Below are positions 15,525 through 25,133 of a DNA stretch of 64,000 nt, in pieces (within the stretch, counting starts at the first letter, position 1; every line of letters begins with the position of its first letter). Source of the DNA: Arthrobacter sp. SX1312 (GTDB taxonomy: Bacteria > Actinomycetota > Actinomycetes > Actinomycetales > Micrococcaceae); NCBI RefSeq assembly GCF_002929295.1, contig NZ_PJIM01000002.1, positions 454,191 to 518,190 of the forward strand. Reading direction: 5' to 3'. Both the position numbers and the translations under genes were made by a program. The notes below the pieces were generated by a model. The model did not search any database, had not been told where the DNA came from, and saw nothing but the letters and a program-made list of their open reading frames with translations.

Positions 15525-18500
15525 TGGGCTGGAACAATCCCCCCATCCCGTGGTCGGACTTCGAACGGAATCTCTCGGGCACCCGGCCCGGCGCGCCGCC
15601 CGTCGGCGCCGACGGCGGCGACAGCCCCGCCTGGTCCCGCAAGCGGCAGCCCTACACCGTCCCGGCCGAGGCCCCTGTCCCCGAAGGACCCGTGGTGCCG
15701 TATGCGGAGCTGCATGCCCACTCCAATTTCAGTTTCCTCGACGGCGCCTCCAGCCCCGAGCACCTCGCCGAGGAAGCCCAGCGGCTCGGGCTCACCGGCA
15801 TGGCCCTCACCGACCATGACGGGCTGTACGGTGCGGTGCGCTTCGCGGAGGCCGCCGAGAAGTACCCGGGGATCTCGACCATGTACGGCACCGAACTCTC
15901 GCTCGGCCTGTCCAGGCCGCAGAACGGGGAGGCCGATCCGGAAGGGCAGCACCTGCTGGTCCTCGCCCGTGGATCGGCCGGCTACCACCGCCTGGCCACG
16001 GCCATCACCGAGGCCCAGCTCGCCGCGGACGCCGAGAAGGGGAAGCCCCGCTACGACCTCGAACGCCTGGCAGGGCATGCCGCCGGTCAGTGGATGATCC
16101 TCACGGGGTGCCGGAAGGGTGCCGTCCGCTCCGCGCTCGTCGCCACGGGCCAATCCGCGGCCGAGGCCGAACTCCGGAGGCTCGTCGACCTGTTCGGCCG
16201 GGAGTCGGTCGTCGTCGAGCTCATCGACCAGGGCAACCCCCTGGACACGGCCCACAACGACGCCCTGAGCGCCGTCGCGGCCCGCGTGGGGCTGCCCACC
16301 GTGGCCACCAACAACGTGCACTACGCGACGCCGAAGCAGCACCGGCTCGCCTCCGCCCTGGCCGCGGTCAGGGCCCGCCGGAGCCTGGACCAGATGGACG
16401 GCTGGCTTCCCGCGGCCGGCGCCGCCCACCTGCGCAGCGGTGCGGAGATGGCGCGGCGGTTCCTGGACTATCCCGGGGCGGTGGAGCGCACGGTGGATAT
16501 CGCCGCGGATCTCTCCTTCACCCTGCGCAGCGTCAGGCCCGGGCTGCCGGCCATCGACCTGCCCGAGGGACACACCCAGATGAGCTATCTCCGCGAGCTC
16601 GTCCGGCAGGGGGCGGACAAGCTCTACAGGGGCCGGACCGACGTCCACGACCGCATCGAACGCGAACTGGACGTCATCGAGAGCAAGAACTTCCCGGGCT
16701 ACTTCCTGATCGTCCATGACCTCGTGCACTATGCGCGCCGGAACGGCATCCTGTGCCAGGGGCGGGGATCGGCCGCCAATTCGGCGGTGTGCTACCTGCT
16801 GGAGATCACCGCCGTCGATTCCATCAAGTACCGGCTTCCCTTCGAGCGCTTCCTCTCGAGCATGCGCGACGAGGAGCCCGACATCGACGTGGATTTCGAT
16901 TCGGACCGCCGTGAGGAGGTCATCCAGTACGTCTACCGGAAGTACGGTCGCTTCAACGCTGCCCAGGTGGCCAATGTCATCACCTACCGTCCCAAGTTCG
17001 CCGTCCGGGACATGGCGAAGGCCCTCGGCCACAGTCCCGGCCAGCAGGACGCCTGGTCCCGGCAGATCGAGCGGTGGGGCGGGCTCGTCTCCAGCAGTGA
17101 CCACGACATCCCCGAGTCCGTGGTCGGCCTGGCGCAGGAGGTCCTGACGTTCCCCCGCCATATGGGGATCCACTCCGGCGGCATGGTGCTCACCGATCGC
17201 CCCGTGGGAGAGGTATGCCCGATCGAGCATGGAAGGATGGAGGGGCGGACGGTCCTGCAGTGGGACAAGGACGACTGCGCCTGGATGGGGCTGGTGAAGT
17301 TCGACCTGCTGGGCCTCGGCATCCTCGCAGCCATCCAGTACAACTTCGACCTCGTGGAACGGCATCTCGGGGAGAAGTGGGAACTGCACACCATCCCCAA
17401 GGAGGAGCAGGGCGTCTACGACATGCTGTGCTTCGCCGACTCGGTGGGTGTCTTCCAGGTGGAGAGCCGCGCCCAGATGGGCATGCTCCCCCGGCTGCAG
17501 CCCCGGCAGTTCTACGACCTCGTCATCGAGGTGGCCCTCGTACGGCCCGGACCGATCCAGGGCGGGGCCGTGCACCCCTACATCAAACGGAAGATGGGCG
17601 AGGAGGAGGTCCGGTACATCCACCCCGACCTCGAACCGGTCCTCGAGCGGACCCTCGGCGTCCCGCTCTTCCAGGAACAGCTCATGCAGATGGCGATGGT
17701 GGTGGGCGGTTGCTCGGGAGCGGACGCCGACCTCCTGCGCCGCGCCATGGGGTCCAAGCGGGGCGAGGAGCGGATCGACTCCCTCAAGGCCACGCTGTAC
17801 GAGGGCATGGCCGCCAACGGGATCACCGGTGACGTCGCGGACACCATCTACGACAAGATCCACGCCTTCGCGAACTTCGGGTTCGCGGAGAGCCACTCGA
17901 TCAGCTTCGCCCTGCTGGTCTACGTCAGCGCCTGGTTGCGCCTGCACTATCCCGGGGCGTTCCTCGCCGCGCTCCTGCGGGCACAGCCCATGGGGTTCTA
18001 CTCACCCCAGACGCTGGTGGCCGACGCCCGGCGGCACGGAGCCGTGGTCCTGCGGCCCGACATCCTGCACTCCGGGGTGCACGCCGATCTCGAGCCGCTC
18101 GAGGGCTACGAGCCTGCCGACGATCCGGCGGAACGCACCACCGGCAGGGACTGCTGCACGGAGGACGAGCAGCCGCCGGTCGGTTACTTCGACCAGGGCA
18201 CGCCGTTCGACTCCACACCCCACCGCCGCGACGGCAACTATGCCGTGCGGCTCGGGCTGGCCAGTGTCGAGTCCGTCGGGGTGGGACTCGCCGAGAGGAT
18301 CGTCACCGACCGGGATCGCAACGGGCCCTACGAGGACATGCCGGACCTCGCGCGCCGCACGGGGGCCAACGCGGGCCAGCTCGAGGCCCTCGCCGCCTCC
18401 GGCGCGTTCGACTCGATGGGTCTGAGCCGCCGCGAGGCACTCTGGAACGCCGGGCCGGCGTCCACCGAACGCGAGGGCCAGATCAGGGGCACGGCCGTCT

Positions 18501-18943
18501 ATATCCAGCCTCCCCTGATGCCCGAACTCTCGGACATCGACAAGGTGGGCTCCGACCTGTGGTCCACGGGCATCACCCCCGATGATCACCCCGTGCGCCA
18601 CGCCCGGGCGAGGCTGAAGCGCCGCGGCGCCCTGACCGCGCAGGAGCTCAGGACGTCCGAGTCCGGCCGGCGGATCGAGGTGGCGGGAGTCGTGACACAC
18701 CGGCAACGGCCGGCGACGGCGAGCGGGATCACCTTCATGAACCTGGAGGACGAGACAGGACTGGTGAACGTCATCTGCTCGGTGGGGGTGTGGCAGCGCT
18801 ACCGCCGGGTCGCCCGGGAGGCCAGCAGCGTGATCGTCAGGGGCGTCCTCGAGCGGTCTGCGGAGGGGATCGTCAATGTCGTGGCGGACCGCATCGAGGT
18901 CCTGCAGCTCAGGGCGACCACGAAGTCCCGCGACTTCCGCTGA
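15524..18943 (+). CDS. dnaE2: Error-prone DNA polymerase DnaE2
   Basis: The 1139-residue C-family polymerase has a PHP domain starting at the HAHS motif (residues 64-67). The palm active site EPDIDVDFDSDR lies near residue 452. The fingers region has KFDLLGLGILAAIQ and GVFQVESRAQMGMLPRL, and a C-terminal OB fold follows (IEVAGVVTHRQRP, then VNVICSVGVW). It lacks the long C-terminal clamp/tau region of DnaE1, as expected for DnaE2. It performs translesion synthesis with ImuB under SOS control. Its start overlaps the imuB stop, so the three genes are translated as a unit. Confidence 0.95.
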   Translation: MGWNNPPIPWSDFERNLSGTRPGAPPVGADGGDSPAWSRKRQPYTVPAEAPVPEGPVVPYAELHAHSNFSFLDGASSPEHLAEEAQRLGLTGMALTDHDGLYGAVRFAEAAEKYPGISTMYGTELSLGLSRPQNGEADPEGQHLLVLARGSAGYHRLATAITEAQLAADAEKGKPRYDLERLAGHAAGQWMILTGCRKGAVRSALVATGQSAAEAELRRLVDLFGRESVVVELIDQGNPLDTAHNDALSAVAARVGLPTVATNNVHYATPKQHRLASALAAVRARRSLDQMDGWLPAAGAAHLRSGAEMARRFLDYPGAVERTVDIAADLSFTLRSVRPGLPAIDLPEGHTQMSYLRELVRQGADKLYRGRTDVHDRIERELDVIESKNFPGYFLIVHDLVHYARRNGILCQGRGSAANSAVCYLLEITAVDSIKYRLPFERFLSSMRDEEPDIDVDFDSDRREEVIQYVYRKYGRFNAAQVANVITYRPKFAVRDMAKALGHSPGQQDAWSRQIERWGGLVSSSDHDIPESVVGLAQEVLTFPRHMGIHSGGMVLTDRPVGEVCPIEHGRMEGRTVLQWDKDDCAWMGLVKFDLLGLGILAAIQYNFDLVERHLGEKWELHTIPKEEQGVYDMLCFADSVGVFQVESRAQMGMLPRLQPRQFYDLVIEVALVRPGPIQGGAVHPYIKRKMGEEEVRYIHPDLEPVLERTLGVPLFQEQLMQMAMVVGGCSGADADLLRRAMGSKRGEERIDSLKATLYEGMAANGITGDVADTIYDKIHAFANFGFAESHSISFALLVYVSAWLRLHYPGAFLAALLRAQPMGFYSPQTLVADARRHGAVVLRPDILHSGVHADLEPLEGYEPADDPAERTTGRDCCTEDEQPPVGYFDQGTPFDSTPHRRDGNYAVRLGLASVESVGVGLAERIVTDRDRNGPYEDMPDLARRTGANAGQLEALAASGAFDSMGLSRREALWNAGPASTEREGQIRGTAVYIQPPLMPELSDIDKVGSDLWSTGITPDDHPVRHARARLKRRGALTAQELRTSESGRRIEVAGVVTHRQRPATASGITFMNLEDETGLVNVICSVGVWQRYRRVAREASSVIVRGVLERSAEGIVNVVADRIEVLQLRATTKSRDFR

Positions 18944-18957
18944 CGGGTCGGGGAACG

Positions 18958-18990
18958 ACGAAGGGCCCCCGCTGAGCGGAGGCCCTTCGT
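18958..18990 (+). terminator. Terminator after dnaE2
   Basis: A perfect 10-bp stem (ACGAAGGGCC / GGCCCTTCGT) around a 13-base loop begins 15 bases after the dnaE2 stop. It lies between that gene and the convergent tRNA-Leu, so it may serve both. Confidence 0.7.
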
Positions 18991-19008
18991 GTCCTGCAGT
19001 CGTCCTTG

Positions 19009-19091
19009 TGCGCGAGGGGGGATTTGAACCCCCACACCCTTTCGGATACTGGCACCTGAAGCCAGCGCGTCTGCCGTTCCGCCACTCGCGC
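19009..19091 (-). tRNA. tRNA-Leu (CAG)
   Basis: The minus strand folds as an 83-nt cloverleaf with the anticodon loop CUUCAGG (anticodon CAG), acceptor stem GCGCGAG/CUCGCGC, a long variable arm typical of leucine tRNAs, discriminator A and no encoded CCA. Confidence 0.93.
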
Positions 19092-19405
19092 AATTTCGAG
19101 ATTCCAACATCTGCACCCGGCAGGTGTTGTGAACAGCAGAGACAAGCATAACGGAGCCCGGCGGCAATTACCTAAACCGCCCCCGGTCGGGCCCGGCGGA
19201 GGGCCGATACGGGCCGCGACTGCGGATGATCGTTAGGACAAAGTAATCCTCGGCGCGACGGCTTGGAGCCCATTACCAGAGGCTCCCAGTAGTATCGGAG
19301 GGAACCTGCCCGGCTGGACCTTGCCATGACCAGAACCGGGCCATGCCCCTCAGCACCCTGCTGACCGGGCCCTGAACACCTGTGCGACAGGGGAGGAGGC
19401 GGACG
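19092..19405. other. Upstream region of the fha-pst-pbp-pkn operon
   Basis: No gene is seen in this gap of about 310 bases. It should hold the promoter for the plus-strand operon starting at 19406. A TAGTAT hexamer near 19290 is a possible -10 element, but no well-spaced -35 partner is convincing. The tRNA-Leu promoter must also be here, on the minus strand. Confidence 0.4.
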
Positions 19406-20146
19406 ATGGGCATTCTCGACAACGTGGAGCGGGGACTCGAAAAGCTGGTCCGTGGAGCCTTCACCACGGGGGCACGCTCCCAGGTGCAGCCCCTCGAGAT
19501 CGCCAGCGCCCTCCGCAAGGAACTGGACAACCGTTCCCTCGTCCTGGCGCAGGGCCGCACCCTCGCCCCCAACGTGTTCACCGCCCGGTTGTCCGACTCC
19601 GATTTCGACCTCGCGCAGCAGTGGGGCTCGGCCCTCGCCGAAGAACTCTGCGACGTCGTCATCGCCCATGTGAACAGTCAGCAGTACAGCCTCCAGGGGC
19701 CCGTCCGCGTCTCCTTCGAACACGATCCGGAACTCAGGGCCGGGGTCTTCGAGATCGATTCCTCCATCGAGAAGCAGAGCGCCGCGCGGCGCTCCCCGGG
19801 CCCGCTGGCTCCCACGGCTCCCCGCCGCCAGCCCACACGCTTCCAGCCGATCCTCGAGATGGACGGACAGCGCTATTCGATCAATTCCGGTTCCATCGTC
19901 CTCGGTCGTTCCTCGGAGGCGGATATCCTCGTCGACGACACCGGGGTCTCCCGGCGCCATCTGGAGATCCGGGCGCAGGGCGGCCGGATCTACGCCGTCG
20001 ATCTGGGATCCACCAACGGCAGCTACGTCAACGGGCAGCGGGTGGTCGGCCAGGCGGAACTCACCGACGGTTCCACGATCACCATGGGACGCTCACGCAT
20101 GACGTTCCACCTCGTCCCGACCCAGGACGGGACCAGCCACCGATGA
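19406..20146 (+). CDS. fhaA: FhaA, DUF3662/FHA-domain protein
   Basis: The 246-residue product starts MGILDNVERGLEKLVRGAF. An N-terminal DUF3662 domain covers about residues 1-115. A short Pro/Arg-rich linker and a C-terminal FHA domain follow, with GRSSEADI, SRRHLEI and DLGSTNGSYVNG, the loop residues that bind phosphothreonine. In mycobacteria FhaA binds the phosphorylated pseudokinase part of MviN/MurJ and restrains peptidoglycan synthesis. A pseudokinase-like gene lies beside murJ here (56580-58169). It is the first gene of a seven-gene operon and overlaps fhaB by ATGA. Confidence 0.93.
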   Translation: MGILDNVERGLEKLVRGAFTTGARSQVQPLEIASALRKELDNRSLVLAQGRTLAPNVFTARLSDSDFDLAQQWGSALAEELCDVVIAHVNSQQYSLQGPVRVSFEHDPELRAGVFEIDSSIEKQSAARRSPGPLAPTAPRRQPTRFQPILEMDGQRYSINSGSIVLGRSSEADILVDDTGVSRRHLEIRAQGGRIYAVDLGSTNGSYVNGQRVVGQAELTDGSTITMGRSRMTFHLVPTQDGTSHR

Positions 20147-20631
20147 GCGAGGCCGGAGAACTCACCGTCACCCTGTTCCGCTTCGGGTTCCTGATCCTGC
20201 TGTGGGTCCTCGTCCTCAGCACGGTCGGTGCCCTGCGCCGCGACCTCGCGGTGGGACGTCGCAACAGGGTGGGCGCACCCAGCGCGCGCGAGATCCGCAG
20301 GAATCCCGAGCTCATGGAGGAGCCACCCCCCGCACGCGCAGCCGCCCGCCGGCTGGTCGTCACGGAGGGCCCTCTCACCGGCACCAGCCTCGACCTCGCA
20401 GCGAGCCCCATCCTCCTGGGCCGCGCCCAGGAGGCCACGCTGGTGCTCGAGGACGACTACGCCTCGGGCCGTCACGCCCGCCTCTTCCCGCAGGGCAGCC
20501 GTTGGTTCATCGAGGATCTCGGGTCCACCAACGGCACCTACCTGGCGGGAACCCAGCTGACGCGCGCGCTGCCCGTCGAACCGAATGTCCCCATCAGGAT
20601 CGGTAAGACGGTCATCGAATTGAGGCCATAG
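20143..20631 (+). CDS. fhaB: FhaB (FipA), membrane-anchored FHA protein
   Basis: The 162-residue product has an N-terminal transmembrane helix (about residues 9-30, TLFRFGFLILLWVLVLSTVG), a linker and an FHA domain with GRAQEATL, SGRHARL and DLGSTNGTYL. The mycobacterial counterpart binds phosphothreonine on division proteins such as FtsZ and supports septal assembly. The order fhaA-fhaB-pstP-rodA-pbpA-pknA-pknB matches the conserved actinobacterial cluster. Confidence 0.93.
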   Translation: MSEAGELTVTLFRFGFLILLWVLVLSTVGALRRDLAVGRRNRVGAPSAREIRRNPELMEEPPPARAAARRLVVTEGPLTGTSLDLAASPILLGRAQEATLVLEDDYASGRHARLFPQGSRWFIEDLGSTNGTYLAGTQLTRALPVEPNVPIRIGKTVIELRP

Positions 20632-20633
20632 GC

Positions 20634-22271
20634 GTGCGGCTCGCCCTGAGGTTCGCTGCCCGCTCCGACGTGGGCATGGTGCGGGCGAAGAACGACGACT
20701 CCGCATACGTGGGCCGCTATCTCGCCGTCGTCGCCGACGGCATGGGCGGTCACGCCGGTGGCAACGTCGCCTCGGCCTCCACCGTCCTGGACCTGGTCCA
20801 CCTCGATCACGGCGCGCACGACGGCGACGCCGGGACCCACCTCGCCGACGAGATCCAGACCGCGAACTCGCTCCTGTCCGAACTCGTCGCCACCAATCCC
20901 CAGCTCGCCGGCATGGGGACCACGGTCACGGCGCTCCTGCTCGAGGGCAGCACGCTGCAGCTCGCCCATATCGGCGACTCACGCGCCTACCGCCTCAAGG
21001 ACGGCGTCTTCGAGCAGATCACCACGGATCACACGTTCGTCCAGCGCCTCATCGAGGAAGGACGGCTCAGGCCCGAGGAAGCGGAGACCCACCCCCACAA
21101 GAACGTCCTGATGAGGGTCCTCGGCGACGTCGACGCGAGCCCGGAACTGGACCTCGCCCAGTTCGACGTCGAACCCGGCGAACGCTGGCTGCTGTGCTCG
21201 GACGGCCTGAACGCCGTCCTGCAGGACCGCGCGGTCGAGCGGGTGATGCGCGAGTCGACGGGCGTCCGCGAGTGCGTCGACACCCTCGTCGACCTGACCC
21301 TCGCGGGCGGCTCCCCGGACAACATCACCATCGCCGTCGTCGAGGTCATCGAAGCGGACGACGACGACGCATCTCCGCCGGCCTTCATCCCCCCTGCCCG
21401 GCAGGCGGCGGGTGAACGCGACACGCCGGGCGAGCCCGATGCGGCCTCCCACGAGATCGACAGGAACGGCGACCTGCCCGGTGCGGCGATCCGCGCCGAC
21501 GTCATCCGCCAGGACCTGCTCACGAGACCGCATGTGCTCGTGGGCTCCGCGGCCCTCGCGACCGAGACGGGCCAGATCCCGATCGTGACCCAGCGGTCCA
21601 CGGAACGCCGCGCCGCGATGATGCTGACGCACAAGGCGGAGCCGGAGATCGCGGAAGACACGGAGGACGAGGCCTCGCCGAGGAAGAAGCGCTGGTTCCT
21701 CCCCGCCATCCTCGCCCTCATGGCCCTCATCCTCATCGCCGTCGTCGGTCTGGGCTACACGTGGACCCAGACGCGCTACTACGTGGCGGACTCCGAGAAC
21801 CGCGTCGCGATCTACACCGGGGTTCCCCAGCGGATCGGGCCGATCAGCCTCAGCGAGCTGTACGAGATGACCGACATCCCCGTCTCCAACCTGCCCGAGT
21901 ACCAGCGGTCCCAGCTCTCGAACACGCTTCCGGCGGCGAGCCTGGAGGAAGCAGAACGGATCGTCAAGGACCTGCGCAGTGAACTGCGGGCCGTCAGCTG
22001 CGACCCGGCGCCGTCCTCGACGGCCTCCGCATCACCGGGCCCGACCACCGGCACCGGCGGACCCGCGCCCTCGGGGACGGCCACTCCCCGCCCGTCCGGG
22101 TCCCCGTCGCCCCCGACCGCCGCTCCCTCTTCATCCGCGTCCGCGTCCGCATCCGCGTCCGCGTCGTCCTCGCCGGGTCCTGCCGCTGCGTCCGCATCAC
22201 CGCAGGCGACGGAGTCCTCCCCCGCCGTGTCATCCCCAGCCGTCGAATGTGAAGGTGCAGCAGATGAGTGA
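20634..22271 (+). CDS. pstP: PP2C-type Ser/Thr phosphatase PstP
   Basis: The 545-residue protein starts with GTG 2 bases after fhaB. The N-terminal PP2C domain (about residues 5-240) has SDVGMVRAKNDD, VADGMGGHAGG, HIGDSRAY and GGSPDNITI, the metal-binding aspartate motifs. A charged linker leads to one transmembrane helix at about residues 355-377 (FLPAILALMALILIAVVGLG). The extracellular tail is Ser/Pro/Thr/Ala-rich with a (Ser-Ala)n run encoded by a TCCGCG-type hexamer repeat near 22135-22175. It dephosphorylates PknA, PknB and their substrates. Confidence 0.95.
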   Translation: MRLALRFAARSDVGMVRAKNDDSAYVGRYLAVVADGMGGHAGGNVASASTVLDLVHLDHGAHDGDAGTHLADEIQTANSLLSELVATNPQLAGMGTTVTALLLEGSTLQLAHIGDSRAYRLKDGVFEQITTDHTFVQRLIEEGRLRPEEAETHPHKNVLMRVLGDVDASPELDLAQFDVEPGERWLLCSDGLNAVLQDRAVERVMRESTGVRECVDTLVDLTLAGGSPDNITIAVVEVIEADDDDASPPAFIPPARQAAGERDTPGEPDAASHEIDRNGDLPGAAIRADVIRQDLLTRPHVLVGSAALATETGQIPIVTQRSTERRAAMMLTHKAEPEIAEDTEDEASPRKKRWFLPAILALMALILIAVVGLGYTWTQTRYYVADSENRVAIYTGVPQRIGPISLSELYEMTDIPVSNLPEYQRSQLSNTLPAASLEEAERIVKDLRSELRAVSCDPAPSSTASASPGPTTGTGGPAPSGTATPRPSGSPSPPTAAPSSSASASASASASSSPGPAAASASPQATESSPAVSSPAVECEGAADE

Positions 22272-23694
22272 TGTCCTGACCGCGCCCCGGTCGCGGCGCA
22301 ACGTCGAGCTGCTCCTGCTCCTCCTCGCGCTGGCCGTCGCCATCACCGCCAGCTACCTGGCGGGCGTCGATCGCGAGGAGGCGTTCAGTGAGTTCTTCTG
22401 GACCCAGGGACTGACGCTCACCTTCATGAGCCTCTTCCTGCATATCGTCCTGCGCCTCCGGGCAAAGTATGCCGATCCGCTCATTCTTCCGATCGTGGTG
22501 GCACTCAACGGGATCGGCCTGGCCATGATCCACCGGCTGGACCTCTCGGCGATGCAGTCCAATCCGGACATCGATCCCGTCGCGTCGCAGCAGGTGATGT
22601 GGACGGCTGTCGCGATGGGTGCCGCCGCCGCCCTCCTGATCCTGCTGAGGGACCACCGGCTGCTGCGCCGGTTCACGTACATCTCGCTGATCGTCAGCGC
22701 CGTCCTTCTCCTGCTGCCACTCGCGCCGGCGCCGATCGGCCTGGAGATCAACGGGGCGAGGATCTGGATCTCCGTAGGATTCGGGACCTTCCAGCCGGGT
22801 GAGATCGCGAAGATCACCCTCGCCATATTCTTCGCCGGGTATCTCTCGACGAACCGCGACCTCATCCTGCTGGCGGGCAAGAAGATCGGCCCGCTCCAGC
22901 TCCCCCGCTTCAGGGACCTCGCGCCCATGGCGGCCGCCTGGCTCGTGAGCATCGGTGTCCTGATCTTCCAGCGGGACCTCGGGTCCTCGATCCTCTTCTT
23001 CGGCCTGTTCATGGTCATGATCTACGTCGCGACGAGCCGTGTCAGCTGGGTGCTCATCGGGCTCGCCATGATCGGCGTGGGCGTCTTCGTGGCCCTGGAA
23101 CTGTTCAGCCACGTCGCGCTGCGGTTCGATTCGTGGATCAACGCCTTCGCCCCGGAGGTCTACGACCGCGCGCCGGGCGGCAGCCACCAGGTGGTGCAGG
23201 GCCTGTTCGGTCTGGCCAACGGCGGACTGGCCGGCACCGGTTTCGGGGCCGGGCGTCCCGATCTCGTCACGTACGCCAACAGCGACATGATCATCGCGGC
23301 GCTGGGAGAGGAGCTCGGGCTCATCGGCGTCGTCGCCATCGTGATGCTCTACGTGCTCCTGGTCTCCCGGGGGATCCGGGCGGCCCTCGGCACGAAGGAC
23401 GGGTTCGGCAAGCTCCTCGCCTGCGGGCTCTCCTTCACGATCGCCCTCCAGTGCTTCGTGGTGATCGGCGGCATCACGCGCCTGATCCCCCTCACCGGAC
23501 TCACCACGCCGTTCATGTCCGCCGGTGGCTCCTCCCTGCTGGCAAACTGGCTCATCGTGGCCCTGATCCTGCTCATCTCCGAGACCGCGCGCCGTCCTGT
23601 GCCGACGGCACCCATGAAGGACTCCTTCCCCGAAGCGCTCGGGGTCAGCGGCAAACCCGTGAAGAAGCGGACCGCGAAGGTGGCCACCCGATGA
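22264..23694 (+). CDS. rodA: RodA, SEDS-family peptidoglycan glycosyltransferase
   Basis: The 476-residue SEDS protein has about ten transmembrane helices. Conserved blocks include LEINGARIWISVGFGTFQPG followed by EIAKI, QRDLGSS with the catalytic-site aspartate, GLAGTGFGAGRP, and the C-terminal IGGITRLIPLTGLTTPFMSA and GGSSLLANW. SEDS proteins polymerise glycan strands from lipid II, paired with a class B PBP; pbpA is the next gene. The start overlaps the pstP stop and the stop overlaps pbpA (ATGA). Confidence 0.95.
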   Translation: MSDVLTAPRSRRNVELLLLLLALAVAITASYLAGVDREEAFSEFFWTQGLTLTFMSLFLHIVLRLRAKYADPLILPIVVALNGIGLAMIHRLDLSAMQSNPDIDPVASQQVMWTAVAMGAAAALLILLRDHRLLRRFTYISLIVSAVLLLLPLAPAPIGLEINGARIWISVGFGTFQPGEIAKITLAIFFAGYLSTNRDLILLAGKKIGPLQLPRFRDLAPMAAAWLVSIGVLIFQRDLGSSILFFGLFMVMIYVATSRVSWVLIGLAMIGVGVFVALELFSHVALRFDSWINAFAPEVYDRAPGGSHQVVQGLFGLANGGLAGTGFGAGRPDLVTYANSDMIIAALGEELGLIGVVAIVMLYVLLVSRGIRAALGTKDGFGKLLACGLSFTIALQCFVVIGGITRLIPLTGLTTPFMSAGGSSLLANWLIVALILLISETARRPVPTAPMKDSFPEALGVSGKPVKKRTAKVATR

Positions 23695-25133
23695 ACCAGG
23701 CCATCCGCAGGGCATGGGTCGTGGCGATCAGCATGTTCGCCCTCGTCCTCGGCTCCCTCACCTACGTGCAGTTCTTCCAGGCGCAGGAGCTCAAGAACAA
23801 CCCGTGGAACAGCCGCCAGCTGTACCAGGACTTCGGCCGGCAGCGTGGGGCGATCCTGGTCGACGGCCGTGCCATCGCCGAGTCCGTGCCCTCGAACGAC
23901 CAGTTCAACTACCAGCGCGTGTACAACGAACCGGAGCTGTATGCGCACCTCACCGGGTACTACTCCCTGTCCCTCGGGTCGTCGCAGCTCGAGAAGACGG
24001 AGTCGGACATCCTCGCGGGCACCAGCAGTTCCCTGTTCTACGACCGCGTGGTCACCCTCTTCTCCGGCGTCGATCCGCAGGGCGCATCCGTGGAGCTCAC
24101 GATCGACCCGCAGATCCAGCAGCTCGCCTCCGACCTCATCCCCGACGGTCAGCGCGGCTCGATCGTCGTGATGGAGCCCTCCACCGGCAACATCCTGGCG
24201 ATGGTCTCGAAACCCTCCTACGATCCCAATCTCCTGTCGGGCCATGACACGGCGATCATCGAGCAGAGCGCGGCGATGCTCTCCGAGCAGCCGGGACTCT
24301 CGATCTACTCGAACCCGGCCACGGAGTCCCTCGTCTCGCCGGGATCCGTCTTCAAACTCATCGACGCCGCCGCCGCCCTCGAGTCCGGGGAGTACGACGC
24401 CGAATCGCAGATCCCGAACCCTCCGGCACTGGAATTCCCCGGGATCGAGTACACCCTGCCGAACTTCGTCTCGGGCGGCTGCGCGAGCAGGACCACGGCG
24501 GACCTGGAGTTCGCGCTGGAACAGTCGTGCAACACGCCCTTCGCGCAGATCGCACTGGACCTCGGCGAGGAGGCCATCCAGGAGCAGGCCGCGAAATTCG
24601 GCTTCGGCGAGACGATGGACATCCCCACCGACGTCGTCGCGAGCATCTTCCCGTCGGACCTGACGGACCCCGAGTTGGCGCAGTCCGCCATCGGGCAGTT
24701 CGACACGCGGGTGACACCCCTCCAGATGGCGATGGTGTCCGCGGCCATCGCGAACGACGGCCAGCAGATGAAACCGCAGCTCGTGAAGTCGGTGCGGGCC
24801 GCGGATCTGGAGCTGATCGACTCGCCCCAGCCGGAGTCGTTGCGCCAGTCGGTCAGCGGGGACACCGCGGACCAGCTCACGGAGTGGATGGTCAACGTGG
24901 TGGACAACGGCACGGCGACAGGCGCACAGGTTCCGGGTGTCCGGGTGGCCGGCAAGACGGGGACCGCGGAGGTCTCCGCGACCGGTGACAACGCATGGTT
25001 CACGGGCTTCGCTCCCGCGGACGATCCCCAGGTGGCCCTTTCGATCGTGATGGAGAACGTGGACATCCCCACTGGTCAGCAATTGACCTCACCCAGTGCC
25101 AAGAGACTCATAGAGGCGGTGTTGAACAGATGA
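23691..25133 (+). CDS. pbpA: PbpA, class B penicillin-binding protein
   Basis: The 480-residue transpeptidase has an N-terminal membrane anchor (about residues 8-26) and then a pedestal domain. The active-site motifs are SVFK (Ser near residue 219), SCN (near 279) and KTGTAE (near 422). It crosslinks peptidoglycan made by RodA. Its position between rodA and pknA matches Mycobacterium, where PbpA acts in division and is regulated by PknB. It overlaps rodA by ATGA and pknA by ATGAGG. Confidence 0.95.
   Translation: MNQAIRRAWVVAISMFALVLGSLTYVQFFQAQELKNNPWNSRQLYQDFGRQRGAILVDGRAIAESVPSNDQFNYQRVYNEPELYAHLTGYYSLSLGSSQLEKTESDILAGTSSSLFYDRVVTLFSGVDPQGASVELTIDPQIQQLASDLIPDGQRGSIVVMEPSTGNILAMVSKPSYDPNLLSGHDTAIIEQSAAMLSEQPGLSIYSNPATESLVSPGSVFKLIDAAAALESGEYDAESQIPNPPALEFPGIEYTLPNFVSGGCASRTTADLEFALEQSCNTPFAQIALDLGEEAIQEQAAKFGFGETMDIPTDVVASIFPSDLTDPELAQSAIGQFDTRVTPLQMAMVSAAIANDGQQMKPQLVKSVRAADLELIDSPQPESLRQSVSGDTADQLTEWMVNVVDNGTATGAQVPGVRVAGKTGTAEVSATGDNAWFTGFAPADDPQVALSIVMENVDIPTGQQLTSPSAKRLIEAVLNR

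Noticed and set aside
15515-17947. Minus-strand frame of 810 codons opposite dnaE2
   Set aside because: It is the antisense shadow of conserved DnaE2 motifs, with no recognisable domain.
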